From Mustela lutreola (lineage: Eukaryota; Chordata; Mammalia; Carnivora; Mustelidae), in assembly GCF_030435805.1 (NCBI RefSeq), contig NC_081293.1, positions 191,259,546 to 191,323,545 of the forward strand: a stretch of 64,000 nucleotides of DNA, written 5' to 3'. The notes below the pieces were generated by a model. That model did no database searches. It had not been told where the DNA came from and saw nothing but the letters and a program-made list of their open reading frames with translations. Position 1 is the stretch's first letter. Every line of letters starts with the position of its first letter. Below, piece after piece: positions 47,746-58,700 of this stretch. The position numbers and the translations under genes are program-made.

Positions 47746-48369
47746 GGGAAGAGAAAAGTACATTGAGGATGCTGTTTCGATATCAGCCTGTTGGGGCCAC
47801 CCTGGAAGAAAGGAGGACAAAGGGGGCATTTGTGGTTGTCAGTGCATCCGTTCCAGGGGGGTTGTGTGTGTGTGTGGGGTGTGACTCCTGGGCGTGGCAG
47901 GACCCTCCGCTTCCTTGGCTTTGCCACCAAGCTTCCTGGGTCTTGTTGAGTACTTCAGCAGCTCCTACCCAGCCCCTACCCAGCCCCTGCCTGGTATCTA
48001 TTCTTCCAGCTACAAGTTTATTTTGTATCCACAAGAAATGCAAGTGGGACCAGGAGAGGAGTAAATATTGGAGGAAGGGGGAGAACTGTAGACCATGTAC
48101 TCCCGGTACCCCGGTGCACGAGAGCTCTCCAACAGGAGGAAAGAGACCATGGCGTTGTCATTGCTCCTCTTTCTTTCTCTTCCTTTTTAAAAAAATTATA
48201 AAAGTAATGTGCATTCATGGAGAAAAAGACAATGGTTATAAAAGTCTTCTGCTTGCCCCCAGTTCCAAACCATAACACCAACCACTATTAACGACTCTTT
48301 GAGAAGCCTCCTGGAAACGTTCCATCATACAAAACTACATATTATACAAAAGTGTAATATACAAAAAGA

Positions 48370-48431
48370 TTTCTTGTAGCCTAAGCATGTCCTCTGATAG
48401 CAGTTCACACTTGGGTATAAAGGCTTGTCTC
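48370..48431. repeat. direct repeat copy B (62 bp)
   Basis: Second copy of the sequence at 46722-46783, 1.65 kb away, ending directly at a (TA)n tract. Confidence 0.85.
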
Positions 48432-48530
48432 ATATATATATATATATTTCATATATATATATATATATGAAATTTCTAAAGTGCCTATCTATATCTATAT
48501 ATCTATATCTGTATCTAATCTCACAAATAC
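48432..48530. repeat. (TA)n and (TATC)n microsatellites with a palindrome
   Basis: A (TA)n run is interrupted by 'tttc'. 48447-48474 reads tttc-(at)n-gaaa and is a perfect inverted repeat able to form a hairpin. It is followed by imperfect tatc/tatatc units. A (GACA)n tract lies at about 48560-48578. Confidence 0.85.
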
Positions 48531-48814
48531 AAAACACGAGTGTGTATGCACACATGCAGATAGACAGACAGACAGATAGGCACCAGGACTTCAATAAGGG
48601 ATGGAAGTGGAGGCGGACCTGAAGAGGTCGTCGATGCAGCAGGCTGGGGCTTTTGAAGGGAAGAAATGAGGGACCGCAAGAGTCTAAGTGGAGGGTGGGG
48701 GTGTCTTCAAATAGTAACATATTTGCATGGGAATTTTTCTCTCTTTTTTTGGTGTTACAATTTTTTTTCTTCTTTTTTCAGTTTTGGAGGTGAAGAAAAT
48801 CCAACATCTGGTTG

Positions 48815-48930
48815 GCTTCCGTTTCCTTACCTGAAAAATGGGATAATAATGTACATTCCTCACAGATTTATTGTGAGGATAAAATAGGGGTATATGTTTA
48901 AAGTGTTTAGTTTTGTGCCTAGCCGCACAC
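48815..48930 (+). repeat. MIR fragment, sense
   Basis: 'ccgtttccttacctgaaaaa', 'tgggataataatgtacattc' and 'tattgtgaggataaaatagg' closely follow the MIR core ('gtttcctcatctgtaaaatg...'), ending near 'gtgcctag'. Confidence 0.75.
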
Positions 48931-49818
48931 ACGAAGCCTTACCTCGTGTGCGATTATTAGTGGTGCGGGTGATGTTACACGTGGTGGTGGTAATGGTGGT
49001 TGTAGTTCCTGCTGTTGTCTCAGCAGCCAGCACCATGCCTGGAGCCCTGTTGACCCTCTGTCCATCGGCAGCCAGCACACAGAAAGAACTTCGTGATGAC
49101 ATCCGTGATGACGTCCCTCTTTTCATTACTGAATTCGTTGCCCTGTTCCCTTCTTCTTCTTCTTCTTCTTTTTTTTTTTTTTCCCCTTGACTGCCTCTAA
49201 CTTCTTATTTATGTTGTGTGCCCTTGAAGCAAACTCTCTGAGACCTGGTGAATACAAATCCTCAGAGGTGTGTAGGGATGTTTTCTGTGGCAAAAGGTCA
49301 CTGCCAGTTTTCTCCTGTCCTCTCTCTCACCTGGCCCCAGGCTGTTGGAAATGATTTGGTGGGAACATCTATACACTTGCTGCACTTTACACATATTACC
49401 CAAAAAAGCCAATTAGGACTGCTTACTTAAGAAAATACTTAAGAATCTGTAGGGCTTCTCTTATTCATTGTGTACGTTCTGATAGCATTGACCCTGAAGC
49501 TGCACTTAAGACATCTTGGCCTAGTAAATGTGTCCTTCTGAGATGCTCTGCAGTGTTTCTACTTGTATTTAGGAAAGCTGGCTTAAAACTCTTGGGTTTA
49601 ATATTCTGTATCCCAAATGCTCTTAGTTGTCAGTAAAACTAAGCCTGCCTACGCACTCTTCTATTCTTGATTTATAAATAGGTTCAGCTGCCTAACAATT
49701 AAACGTACTATATTTTGCACATGCATATTCCTTAAGGAGACATTTGGAGGGTAGATGGCTTTTACTCTTGCGATGCTATCTGGAAACCATCTTCCTAACT
49801 TTTTTCCCCAAGTGGGCG

Positions 49819-50147
49819 TATAGTCGGCTGTTGAACAACATGGGGGTTAGGGGACCTGACCCCTGTGCAGCCAAAAATCCACCAATAACTTCTGATTCCC
49901 CCAGAATTCACCAACAGACTGCTGTTGACTGGAAGTAACATAAACAAACCATGAACACATATTTTATATGCTATATGTATTATATACTGTATTCTCACAA
50001 TAAAGGAAACTAGAGAAAATGTTAACTAGATCTTAAGGAAGAGTAAATACATTTACAGTATTGTAATTCTCAAAAGACAAAACAAAATAACCCTGTTTAT
50101 AAATAGACCTTCACAGTTCAAACCAATGCCGTTCAAGGACCAACTGT
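49819..50147 (-). mobile_element. Tigger/pogo-like non-autonomous DNA transposon
   Basis: The termini 'tagtcggctgttgaacaaca' and 'gttcaaggaccaactgtc' form an inverted pair matching the widespread mammalian element that begins 'cagttgacccttgaacaaca'. Internal landmarks include 'ttgactggaagtaacataaa', 'atactgtattctcacaataa' and 'tacatttacagtattgtaat'. About 330 bp, no coding capacity. The family name is from memory. Confidence 0.7.
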
Positions 50148-50589
50148 CTTTTGAAGGGTTGGCAATGAGACTTTGGGTCTGCAAAGCCCAAGACACAGTC
50201 TCCGACATGCACGGAAAAATCTAATATCAAATTTCCAGCAGATCTTCATAGGGACAGGCCCAGGACCTGCTCCTACGTGTCAGAGATCTGCACTGCAGGC
50301 TTAGTATTATACATGGCCACACATGCTTGTGGCTGCGAGAAATCCCAGTGACGACCGTAGGACGCTAGAGAAAGGAAGAGTGGGGTCATAGAAGGAGATG
50401 AAAATGTAGTCACAGGTAGAATAAGTTCTTGGATAAGGTGCATGAAAGGAGCAGGGCTTCGTGTGTACCAAGGCCCATGAGAGGTCTGCCTGCCAACCTC
50501 CAGGGGGAACTGGTTCTAGGTTAATCCACCAGAATTTCCCTTCTGGGCAGAACTGGGGCTTGAAAATAATACGGAGCAATATATAGCAC

Positions 50590-50745
50590 TTTCAGGTATG
50601 GAGTTTTATTTATTTTTCCATAACACTGCAATAAGGTTGGTGGATTGAAGATCATCCCCTCTTTTACAGAGAAAACTGAAGCAGAGAGAATGAAGACAGT
50701 TGTCACTTATTTGGGGCGCTCAGGCTGGGTCTCTGAACCCTGACC
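50590..50745 (-). repeat. MIR fragment, antisense
   Basis: 'catcccctcttttacagaga', 'aactgaagcagagagaatga' and 'ctgggtctctgaaccctgac' follow the antisense MIR core. Confidence 0.55.
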
Positions 50746-52140
50746 TCATTCTGCTCTCTTGTATCCAGGGTTGCTTTACCTGATACCAGGGTGCAGGGGA
50801 ATGAGCTCTCACATTACAGCCCTCAAGACACCTAGTTCTAGTCTAGACCCTGCAGCTGACTGGGTGGGACCTGGCCCCATCTCCTAAGTCCCCAGCCTGT
50901 TTTCTTGTGCGAATGTGAGGGCTGAGTCTGGAGGTCTCTAAAGCACAGCCCGGAGGCTCCCTGACTGTGTGGAATGGCCCATTCCTAGGGCCAAGGACTG
51001 ACCTAGCACACTGAGTATGGTGCGCACAAGGGCGCTGACTGCCTTAGATGGCAGTGAAGGCTGGGAGCACAGAATGAAAGAAAAGGAAGCACCCGCGGGT
51101 GATATATTGGCCCCACAGGCCGAAATGCCCTATGTCTCCTACTTTGCAAGTTGTGATGTGTTGGAATTCAGGCGGCAATTTGGTAAATTTCCCATTTGAA
51201 TTAAAAACAAAGAGAAAAAGAGCCTAGGTCTGGCCCTTTTTCGTAGCCAGGGGCCGAGTCCCAGGCCGAGGAATCCGGTCGGACCAGTGGGGGGCTCCAC
51301 CGAACGCAGGCTCCGCTTGTCCCGGGGTGGCCTCGCGGCCCAAAGCCTCTCGGAAGGGTGGGTCACGGTGGGCGCTTAAGTACTGTCGAAGCCATGTTGC
51401 GGGGGTCCACCTCCGTCCTCCCCGCCCCAAGTCCGCCCGCCGCCCTGGCCTCGGGGGCCCCCGACCCCCATTCCCAGTCTCTCTCTCCCACGAAGCTTCA
51501 CCGATCCGCAGGCGGGGGCGCGGGTGATGAGAATTCCTAGAAGCCTTAGGCGGCTACCCAAGATTTTAAGTTAGGATCCTCCAACGACCCTCCAGGTTCA
51601 TGCTCACACCCCGCCTCGGGGGCACAGAAGGACCCGGGGGACGTGGGCAGGGAGAATCCCCCACTCACCATCCCCGTCTACCCTGGAGCCCGTTTCCATC
51701 CCAGTCCTGCCGGTCTGGGCTGAGCCGGAGGGGACGGGGGACGTGGCCGGCGGCTGGGCAGGAGGAGGAGGAGCAGCTGGAGGTGGCGGGGGCAGGTAGC
51801 GGCTGCCCGGGAGAGGAGGGGGCTGGGCCCCTGCGGGAGGCGCAGTCCGGCTGCTTCGCCACCTCGGGGGCAGCCGCTCGACCTCCGCGGGCTTCGCCGG
51901 GAGTGGGGACGGTGAGTCAGATCTCGGGCACCCGCGGGTCGGGTCGGGCGGGGGTGCTGGTGGAGGTGGTGGCGAGTCAGGAAATGACATCAGAGGCCTG
52001 TGCCTGGGGAGGGGAGGTCTCAGCCCAGCCGGGGCGGCGGGGGCGGCGGGACGGGGGCGGGAGGACCTTGGCAGAGCCTCGGGCCCGGGGTCCGGAGCAG
52101 GGCCCCTTCCTGGGGGAGTTTCCTGCCGGGTCCGCCCTCC

Positions 52141-52170
52141 CCGCCTCTCCCCGCCTCTCCCCGCCTCTCC
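52141..52170. repeat. 10-bp tandem repeat ccgcctctcc x3
   Basis: Three exact copies, with partial copies on both sides, lie about 190 bp upstream of the exon 1 donor. The C-rich units could bind Sp/KLF-type factors (inference). Confidence 0.9.
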
Positions 52171-52192
52171 CCGCCCCCCTCTCCGGGCCGCT

Positions 52193-52202
52193 CCTTGTAT
52201 GG
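52193..52202. promoter_or_regulatory. ZYX: CArG-like box CCTTGTATGG
   Basis: It fits CC(A/T)6GG with one G in the centre. Zyxin is known as a gene responsive to SRF and its actin-sensing cofactor, so a CArG-like site about 150 bp before the first-exon donor is plausible. Function here is inference. Confidence 0.4.
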
Positions 52203-52269
52203 TCTGAGCGCCGCTCTCTTCCCGCCCCCTCCCTCCCTCCTTCTTCCCTGCGTCCCTCCCCGCCCAGGC

Positions 52270-52357
52270 TGGAGGCTGCTCGGGACCCGGACGCAGAGTC
52301 CTGGGACGCGGCTGCGAGACGGCCACCCGAGACGCGGCGCGCACGCTCCGGCCCGCG
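52270..52357 (+). other. ZYX: ZYX non-coding exon 1 (5' limit unknown)
   Basis: The strong donor CGCG|gtgagg at 52358 defines the 3' end of the first exon. The transcription start is not visible and the 5' limit given is arbitrary. The first coding exon follows after a short intron ending 'cccccccagcag'. Confidence 0.6.
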
Positions 52358-52502
52358 GTGAGGAGTGGGGAACCGCTCGGCGGCTGCGCACGGGGAGGGG
52401 CGGGGGCGCGGGCGCCGCGGGGAGCCGGGCCGGCCGGGGGTCCTCGGGCCGGCCGCGCGCCGCGTAACCTGGCCACCTCCCCCCCAGCAGCCCGGCTTGG
52501 CC

Positions 52503-52710
52503 ATGGCGGCCCCCCGCCCGCCTCCCGCGATCTCCGTCTCGGTCTCGGCTCCGGCTTTTTACGCCCCACAGAAGAAGTTCGGCCCGGTGGTGGCCCCAAA
52601 GCCCAAAGTAAATCCTTTCCGGCCCGGAGACAGCGAGCCCCCCTCGGCCGCCGGGGTCCAGCGCGCGCAGATGGGCCGGGTGGGCGAGATCCCCCCGCCG
52701 CCCCCTGAAG
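52503..52710 (+). CDS. ZYX: ZYX exon 2, start codon
   Basis: 208 coding nt starting at ATG 52503-52505. It encodes [20 protein letters not shown] through [12 protein letters not shown]. The acceptor before it is a tandem CAGCAG (52485-52490) in the 5' UTR, so both sites leave the protein unchanged. Donor gtatgc. Confidence 0.97.
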
Positions 52711-55700
52711 GTATGCGGCTGGGCTTGGGGCTGAACCCCGGCGGGTATGCGCCGGGCCGGGGGCAGGGGTTTCGGGAGTTTGGGGGTCTGATTGCACGAA
52801 GGGGGCTGGGCGCAGCTAGCCTGTCCCGAGCAGATGTTCTTACCTCATCGTGGAGCTCATGGCTGGGAGCCAGGGCTCCTGGGACCGTTCCAAGTCCCCC
52901 GCCTGGGGGTGGGAGGCGGGAATGTGGGGCACGAATCTTCCCCTCTGGGTCCGTTTTCCCCAGTGTAACGGGAGCTGCATCACTCCACTGTCGAGTCCCC
53001 CGCCTTTACTGACCCAGCGCTCCCAGGGCGCCCTGCCTCCTCTTTGCCTTCCCGCAAGCTCCGGGGCCCCGGGAGAGTTCTCGGGTTAGGGGTGAGAGCT
53101 GTAGAAGGAGAGTAGCTTGGGGAAGGGGTGGAGGGGTCGCCTGCAGACTGTCTTCTCACCAGACTGTCCTCTCTCGCTTTCCTACCTCAGACTTTCCCCT
53201 ACCACCGCCTCCTGTCCTTGGTGATGGCGACGACTCGGAGGGTGCTCTAGGAGGTGCCTTTCCACCTCCCCCTCCGCCTGTGGAGGAACCGTTTCCCTCT
53301 GAGGCTCTGGAGGAGGAGATCTTCCCTTCCCCTCCGCCTCCATTGGAGGAAGAGGGAGGGCCTGAGGCTGCCGTACCTCCCCCACCACAGGTATGGGGGC
53401 TTGGGAGGGTCGGCTACAGTGGGACACCCGCTGGGGAGGAGAGGCAAGTCCTTACCTCTGACCTCTGCACCTCTGGCCTGATGGGGGTTGAGGTGGGAGT
53501 GGAGACCTGGGATCCCTGCTCTGACCCCTGACCCTCTAGCCCAGGGAGAAGGTGAGCAGTATTGATTTGGAGATCGACTCTCTGTCCTCGCTGCTGGATG
53601 ACATGACCAGGAATGATCCCTTCAAAGCCCGGGTAAGAGATGGGAGAGTAGGAAAGGCCGGGCAGGGAGGAAAGGCACCCGCCCCTCTAACTGAGCTGCT
53701 TTTCCCTTCCTTCCCGTTCCTTGCAGGTGTCCTCTGGATATGTACCCCCACCAGTTGCCACTCCATTCGTTCCCAAGTCCAGTACTAAGCCTGCAGCTGG
53801 GGGCACAGCATCCCTGCCTCCTTGGAAGTCCCCTTCTAGCTCCCAGCCTCTGCCCCAGGCCCAGGCTCAGGCTAAGCCTCCCAGTCAGACCCAGTTCCAT
53901 GTGCAGCCCCAAGCCAAGCCTCAGGTCCAGTTCCGTGTGCAGCCCCAGCCCCAGGCTCATCCCCAGCCTGTGCCTTCGGCTAACACCCAGCCTCGAGGAC
54001 CCCCAGCCCCATCTCCAGCCCCTAAGTTTTCCCCAGTCCCTCCCAAGTTTACTCCTGTGGCTTCCAAGTTCAGCCCTGGAGCCCCAGGTGGACCCGGGTC
54101 ACAGCCCAGTCAGAAGTTGGGGTCCGCTGAACCTCCCTCTTCCAGTAGCACAGGCTCCCCTCAGCCCCCCAGCTTCACCTATGCTCAGCAGAAGGAAAAG
54201 CCCCGAGTGCAGGAGAAACAGCATCCGGTGCCCCCACCGGCTCAAAACCAAAATCAGGTGAGGAAGGGTAGGAGGACCAGGCTGAGACCAGGGAGCTGGG
54301 GAGGGGGCTAAGTCAGGAGCCAGAGAATGAGGGCAGAGGTGGCTTCAGAGAGGGAGGTGGACATGGAAACAGTGGGCTAGGACTTTTGAGCCTCTGAACT
54401 TGGCCTGGTGGGTCAGTGGTAAGAGAAAGTTCTCCGGAGGTTCTGGGTCTGGGTGGGGTCATAAGATCGACTTTTCCTTGCACCCTGCCCTCTAGAATGT
54501 TAAATGGAGGGATGAGATCATCACCGGTCCAATCTTGCTTCTTTCCTCTTCTTGGATTCTTGAGTTAATCTCTCTGCGGCTCTGAACCACTGTCAGTGCC
54601 CTGGGGCTCATCTGATGATAAGAGTCACAGTGTCAGTAAACACTGGCTGAGCCAGCGTCTGCTGAGTGCCAGGCACTGTGCTCTGTGCTCTGGAGGGAAG
54701 AGATCTCTCGAAGAGGTGAATTCTGAGTGAGTCAGATGGGCCTGGGATAGAATTCCTGGCTCACAAGACCCTAGGCAAGTTGGGTGAACTTTGGCCTTCA
54801 GAACCCTTCAGTGGTTCTGAAGATTAAGTGAGCTAACTCATAGAAAGGCCTGGGATCTCTATCTAGCTCTTGAATGCTAACCATAGGAAAGTGATCATTC
54901 CTGTTTGACCATTTTTACCTTCTGGTGCAGGGGTCAAGATCTGAGTTGAGGGGAACCTGCCGGTCACATAGTCCTACGAACTGTCATGTTAGTCGATGCC
55001 ACCAATGTGTTAGTGCGCGGGCACAGTTGAAGGGATGCAAGTGCCTGTGAGTTTTACAGAATCTGCTGTTACAGGAGCTCCAGACAGGCACCAACATGGG
55101 AGGCTGCAGGTTAGGAAAGGTGTGACAGCCCTAGTGTACCTTGAAGGGTTGGTGGGACTTGAGGTACCCGAGAGGAGAGGGAAGGGCATTTGAGTGGGAA
55201 CGGCATGAGCAAGACTCAAGGGCTGCCGGGGTGTTTGGAGAAGAGAAAGTAGTTCCTGTGGCAGTAATGCAGAGCTGGACTCACAGAGATAGGTAGGTGG
55301 GGGTTTGAGGGAGGAGGAAGTAAGACAACACACCAAGGGAGCCCGTGAGTCCTGGAGAGTCGGTACTGGGTTTTGAGGAGTCATGTGGCCGGGTTGGAGG
55401 GTTGGTGACAGCTGTGCTTTTGGAAGCTTTGGGGGAAATTTTTCCAGCACAAGCATGGGCTAGAGGTAGGAGGTCAGTGATGCATGGGAGTTCACTCCTG
55501 GGCGACCGTGGTAGTGTTGGTTGCAGTGAAAAATAAAGCCCAGATACGAGAACTGTTAAAAAGGAAGAGCCTCCAGGCTTGGTAACCTATAAGCCGATAA
55601 GCCGTGGAAGAGGAGGGGTGTGTTGGGGAATGATGGTATTGCTGACAAAATAGAGAAGTCCAGAAGGGGAAATGGTTTGGACGGGAAGAGGAGGGGCCCA

Positions 55701-58700
55701 GCTGTCAGCATGTTGAGCAACAGGTTCCAGGAGGACTTGGTCTCAGCTGGAACTGTCATCTAGTTAGAAATGGAGGACTGGGTTTCAGGAGAGGGCCTTG
55801 AACTCTTGAGGAGCGTGTGATGATACCAGAGGAGCAGGGGCTGCTGAGGGGCCCAGGGGATGCTGAGAGGAGGAGCTGAGGGTCTAGCAGTTGGGTGATG
55901 CTCAGGCTGAGCAGGTTGGGGGGGGAAGACGGGCAGCAGGAGGAAGAGGGTCACAAGTCAGGGTGGGGTCTCAAGACAGTGTGACGAGGGAGAGGTTCCT
56001 CAGCGGGGGTTTGAGGTGGACGAGGACTAAGGTCAGAGATTTGGCCATTCTGAAGTCCTAGATGACTTTGTTGTTGCCCTTTGGGGCCCTGTGTTGGGGA
56101 CAGAGTGAAAGGAGGGGAGTCAGTAGGTGGTGAGAAATGGAGCTGCCAGAGTAGCCTGCCCCCAGGTTGGCAGGGAGGTGAAGCAGCAGGGAAGAGAGTG
56201 CCCATGTATGTGAGAACCGGGAGGAAGAAGCTGTTGGAGGAGGGGTTCATGATGCTTGCAAGCGGGGGCTGCTGCTCTCATGGCCTCCTGGAGGGGAACA
56301 TGGTGATGCCGCCGCCCCAGGCATTCCCAGAGAGCAAGGGCAGTATGGCCACCGTGTTTTCTGGTAGGGGAGGAACGAGCAGGGAGCTGGAGCTGGCTGG
56401 CTTCCATCTTCTCAGTCATGTAGGAGGTGAGGTCATCGGTGAGCGAGGGGGCAATGCAGTCGGGGGCTCTAGGAGATGGAAAGGTTTGGAACAGCTGCTG
56501 TGGGGAAGGCGACTGGGAATCTGCAGGAGCCAAGTACCAGACAGCCCTCCTGGGGCTGAGGCTGGAGGGCACAGAGGGCGCTGCAGTGTTTCGTGAACTC
56601 ACTCTGCGGTGTTCAGGATCTCTCCACCTACTTTCTGCAGCTGGGAGGCAGAAGCAGGAAGCGGGCAGTGCATGAGCCAGGGTTGAGATGGGGCCGGCTA
56701 AGCCAGCCATGGTGGCTGAGGGAGGCATGAGTAGCTGTGAGGGCCTTGTTGAAATAGCTGGTTCAGGGACCAGACCTGGGGGAGGCAAGCTAGGAGGTTT
56801 TGATGCACAAGATACGTGGGGACGGTCAGGAAGCAGAGGAACCTTTTCTGAATTGGTGCATTCAGTAGGTACGGAGGGGAAAGGAGAAAGGAAGGTGATT
56901 GTTGGGAGGTCACGACCAGGGTCTTGGAGGAAGATTGACCTGAGACGGGTGAACCTCGGGTCCGAAGTGTTCCCGGCGGAAGGTGCCCGAGACGGAAGGA
57001 CATTTGGAGCTGTTCTAGTGGAAGAGCTAGGGGTCTGACCATGGATGTTGAGGCTGGGACATTGGTGCTGGCAGGCAGAGAGGGAAAACTGTGGCTGGGT
57101 ACCCACGGGGAGCTGATGCGTATGAAGAGCTCATACTTAAAAGAATGGGATGGACACCTCAGGGGACCCCAGAGAGCAAGGGCTGGCTGAGTGCCCTTCC
57201 TCTGTCCCCAAGATGCTAGGAAGGGAAGACTGGGAGAAGAGACAGAGAGGAGAAGGGGCTCCGCGGGGCCACAGTCGCGGAAGGGCAGGAGGTGGTCGGA
57301 GTCTGTGGGGGAAGGGGCTAGGAGCTGGAGCCTCCATGAAGCCCTGCTTCCCCAGGCCGTGGCAGCTCTAGATGCAGGCGGGTGTGAGTATGGGGGAATC
57401 AGGGCTGAGAGGGGGCTGGGAGGCTTTGAGGTTGCAGGCGTTACAGAAATGAAGGCACTGGCAGGTAGAACATTTGGTGGTTGCAGCCTCAGTCCTGGCT
57501 GGGCTTATCCAGTACAGAGAAAACCAACCTAGTGTTTCTGTTGGAGTGTCATAGAAATGCTGGTGCAGGCCACAAAGCCCCTGGCACGGCTCAGGGTGAC
57601 TGGCGGTGCCCCCCTAACCTTACCGGCACCCCCATCCCCGTCTCCAACTCTCTCAGGATGCCATTAAGAGAAGGGTAGGCAGGTCTGGCGAATGGTCCTC
57701 TGAGGCCTGCGGGGAAGGGAGTGGGGTCGGGTACTCCTGGACCCCTGCTTGGGGAGCTGGGGGCTGGGCTCCAAAAGATGGCCCTGGGGGTTTAACGTGT
57801 GATTCCCGCCTGTGTTGCATCCTCACGCTGACAGGGGCTGCTCGGCAGCAGGCGGGCCGGGTAGGTGTGTGTGCACCGGGGTGCACATGCCATCACGTGC
57901 CAACCTCTCCTGTGGGGGGCCATGTCTGCGCATGCTCCGTGGACTTGACGCGTGGCCTGGTGTGTCGGGTGCTTCAGTAACCTCAGCTGCTGTGTGTGTG
58001 TGGCCTTTGTCTGCTCAGTTGTTCTGGCCTGTCCGTCACTGCCCAGGGGGGGTTTGGGCAAAGTGGGCGGAAGCGTCATCCCCTTCCCCTGTGGTGCTGG
58101 GGGTCAGGGAGGGAGGAGGAGCAGCTTTCTGAGTCTAACCTGAGTGTCTGGGAGATGGGCGGGGAGTTAGTCGGTCTTGGAAGAAAGCGAGTAAGCTGGC
58201 TGGGTGAAGTTCTTAGAGAGGGCGGCCCTCGGGAGAGTATGAAGAGAGTGTTGGCGTTTCAGGGACGCTCCCCTGGGGCCCCAGGACCTCTGACTTTGAA
58301 GGAGGTGGAGGAGCTGGAGCAGCTGACCCAGCAGCTGATGCATGACATGGAGCACCCTCAGAGGCAGAACGTGGCTGTCAACGGTGAGCTCCCTGGCGAG
58401 CCGTTGGGACCTCGCCCCTGGCCTTGCAGTGCTGCCCAGCACCTTGGCTCTGCTCCCTGTCGGGGTGGCCGGACCCTTGCATGCTTCTTTCTCCCCTTTA
58501 CTTCTGTCCTCTCCGGCCTTCCCAGAGTCCTGTGGCCGGTGTCGTCAGCCGCTGGCACGCACCCAGCCCGCGGTCCGGGCTCTGGGGCAGCTGTTCCACG
58601 TCCCCTGCTTCACCTGCCACCAGTGTGAGCAGCAGCTGCAAGGACAGCAGTTCTACAGCCTGGAGGGGGCGCCCTACTGCGAGGGCTGCTACACCGTGAG

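Larger units (their letters stand above)
44690..51230. other. FAM131B-ZYX intergenic spacer, second part
   Basis: No gene is recognised. It includes sense L2 3' ends (about 45950-46530 and 47635-47745), a long poly-C run (46629-46649), a 62-bp direct repeat pair (46722-46783 and 48370-48431), AT-rich microsatellites (48432-48530), a MIR (48815-48930), a Tigger-like element (49819-50147) and an antisense MIR (50590-50745). Open frames of 183 and 253 codons run through L2 sequence. Confidence 0.7.
51230..52760. promoter_or_regulatory. ZYX: CpG island, ZYX promoter and first exons
   Basis: G/C-rich with undepleted CpG, covering the non-coding first exon and the first coding exon of ZYX. It includes GGTGAGTCAG (AP-1 type) at about 51909-51918, an ATF-like TGACATCA near 51984, a 10-bp tandem array (52141-52170) and a CArG-like box (52193-52202). 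A 397-codon minus-strand frame across it is a chance frame. Confidence 0.85.
54258..58262 (+). other. ZYX: ZYX intron 5 (4.0 kb)
   Basis: Over half is an antisense L2 relic (about 54630-57050) with a MIR-like insertion near 54735-54865. No CAN SINE is present. 57.1-58.26 kb is unassigned. A 328-codon minus-strand frame (56120-57106) runs through the L2 and is not a gene. Confidence 0.75.

Noticed and set aside
47215-47766. 183-codon open frame on the plus strand
   Set aside because: The 3' part is an L2 3' end. No known protein family is visible in the rest.
51604-52797. 397-codon open frame on the minus strand at the ZYX promoter
   Set aside because: It is a chance frame in a CpG island, antisense to ZYX exon 2, with Pro/Arg/Gly-rich low complexity and no recognisable domain.
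56120-57106. 328-codon open frame on the minus strand in ZYX intron 5
   Set aside because: It overlaps the antisense L2 relic and keeps a short L2-like stretch ([13 protein letters not shown]). It is a decayed LINE reading frame, not a gene.
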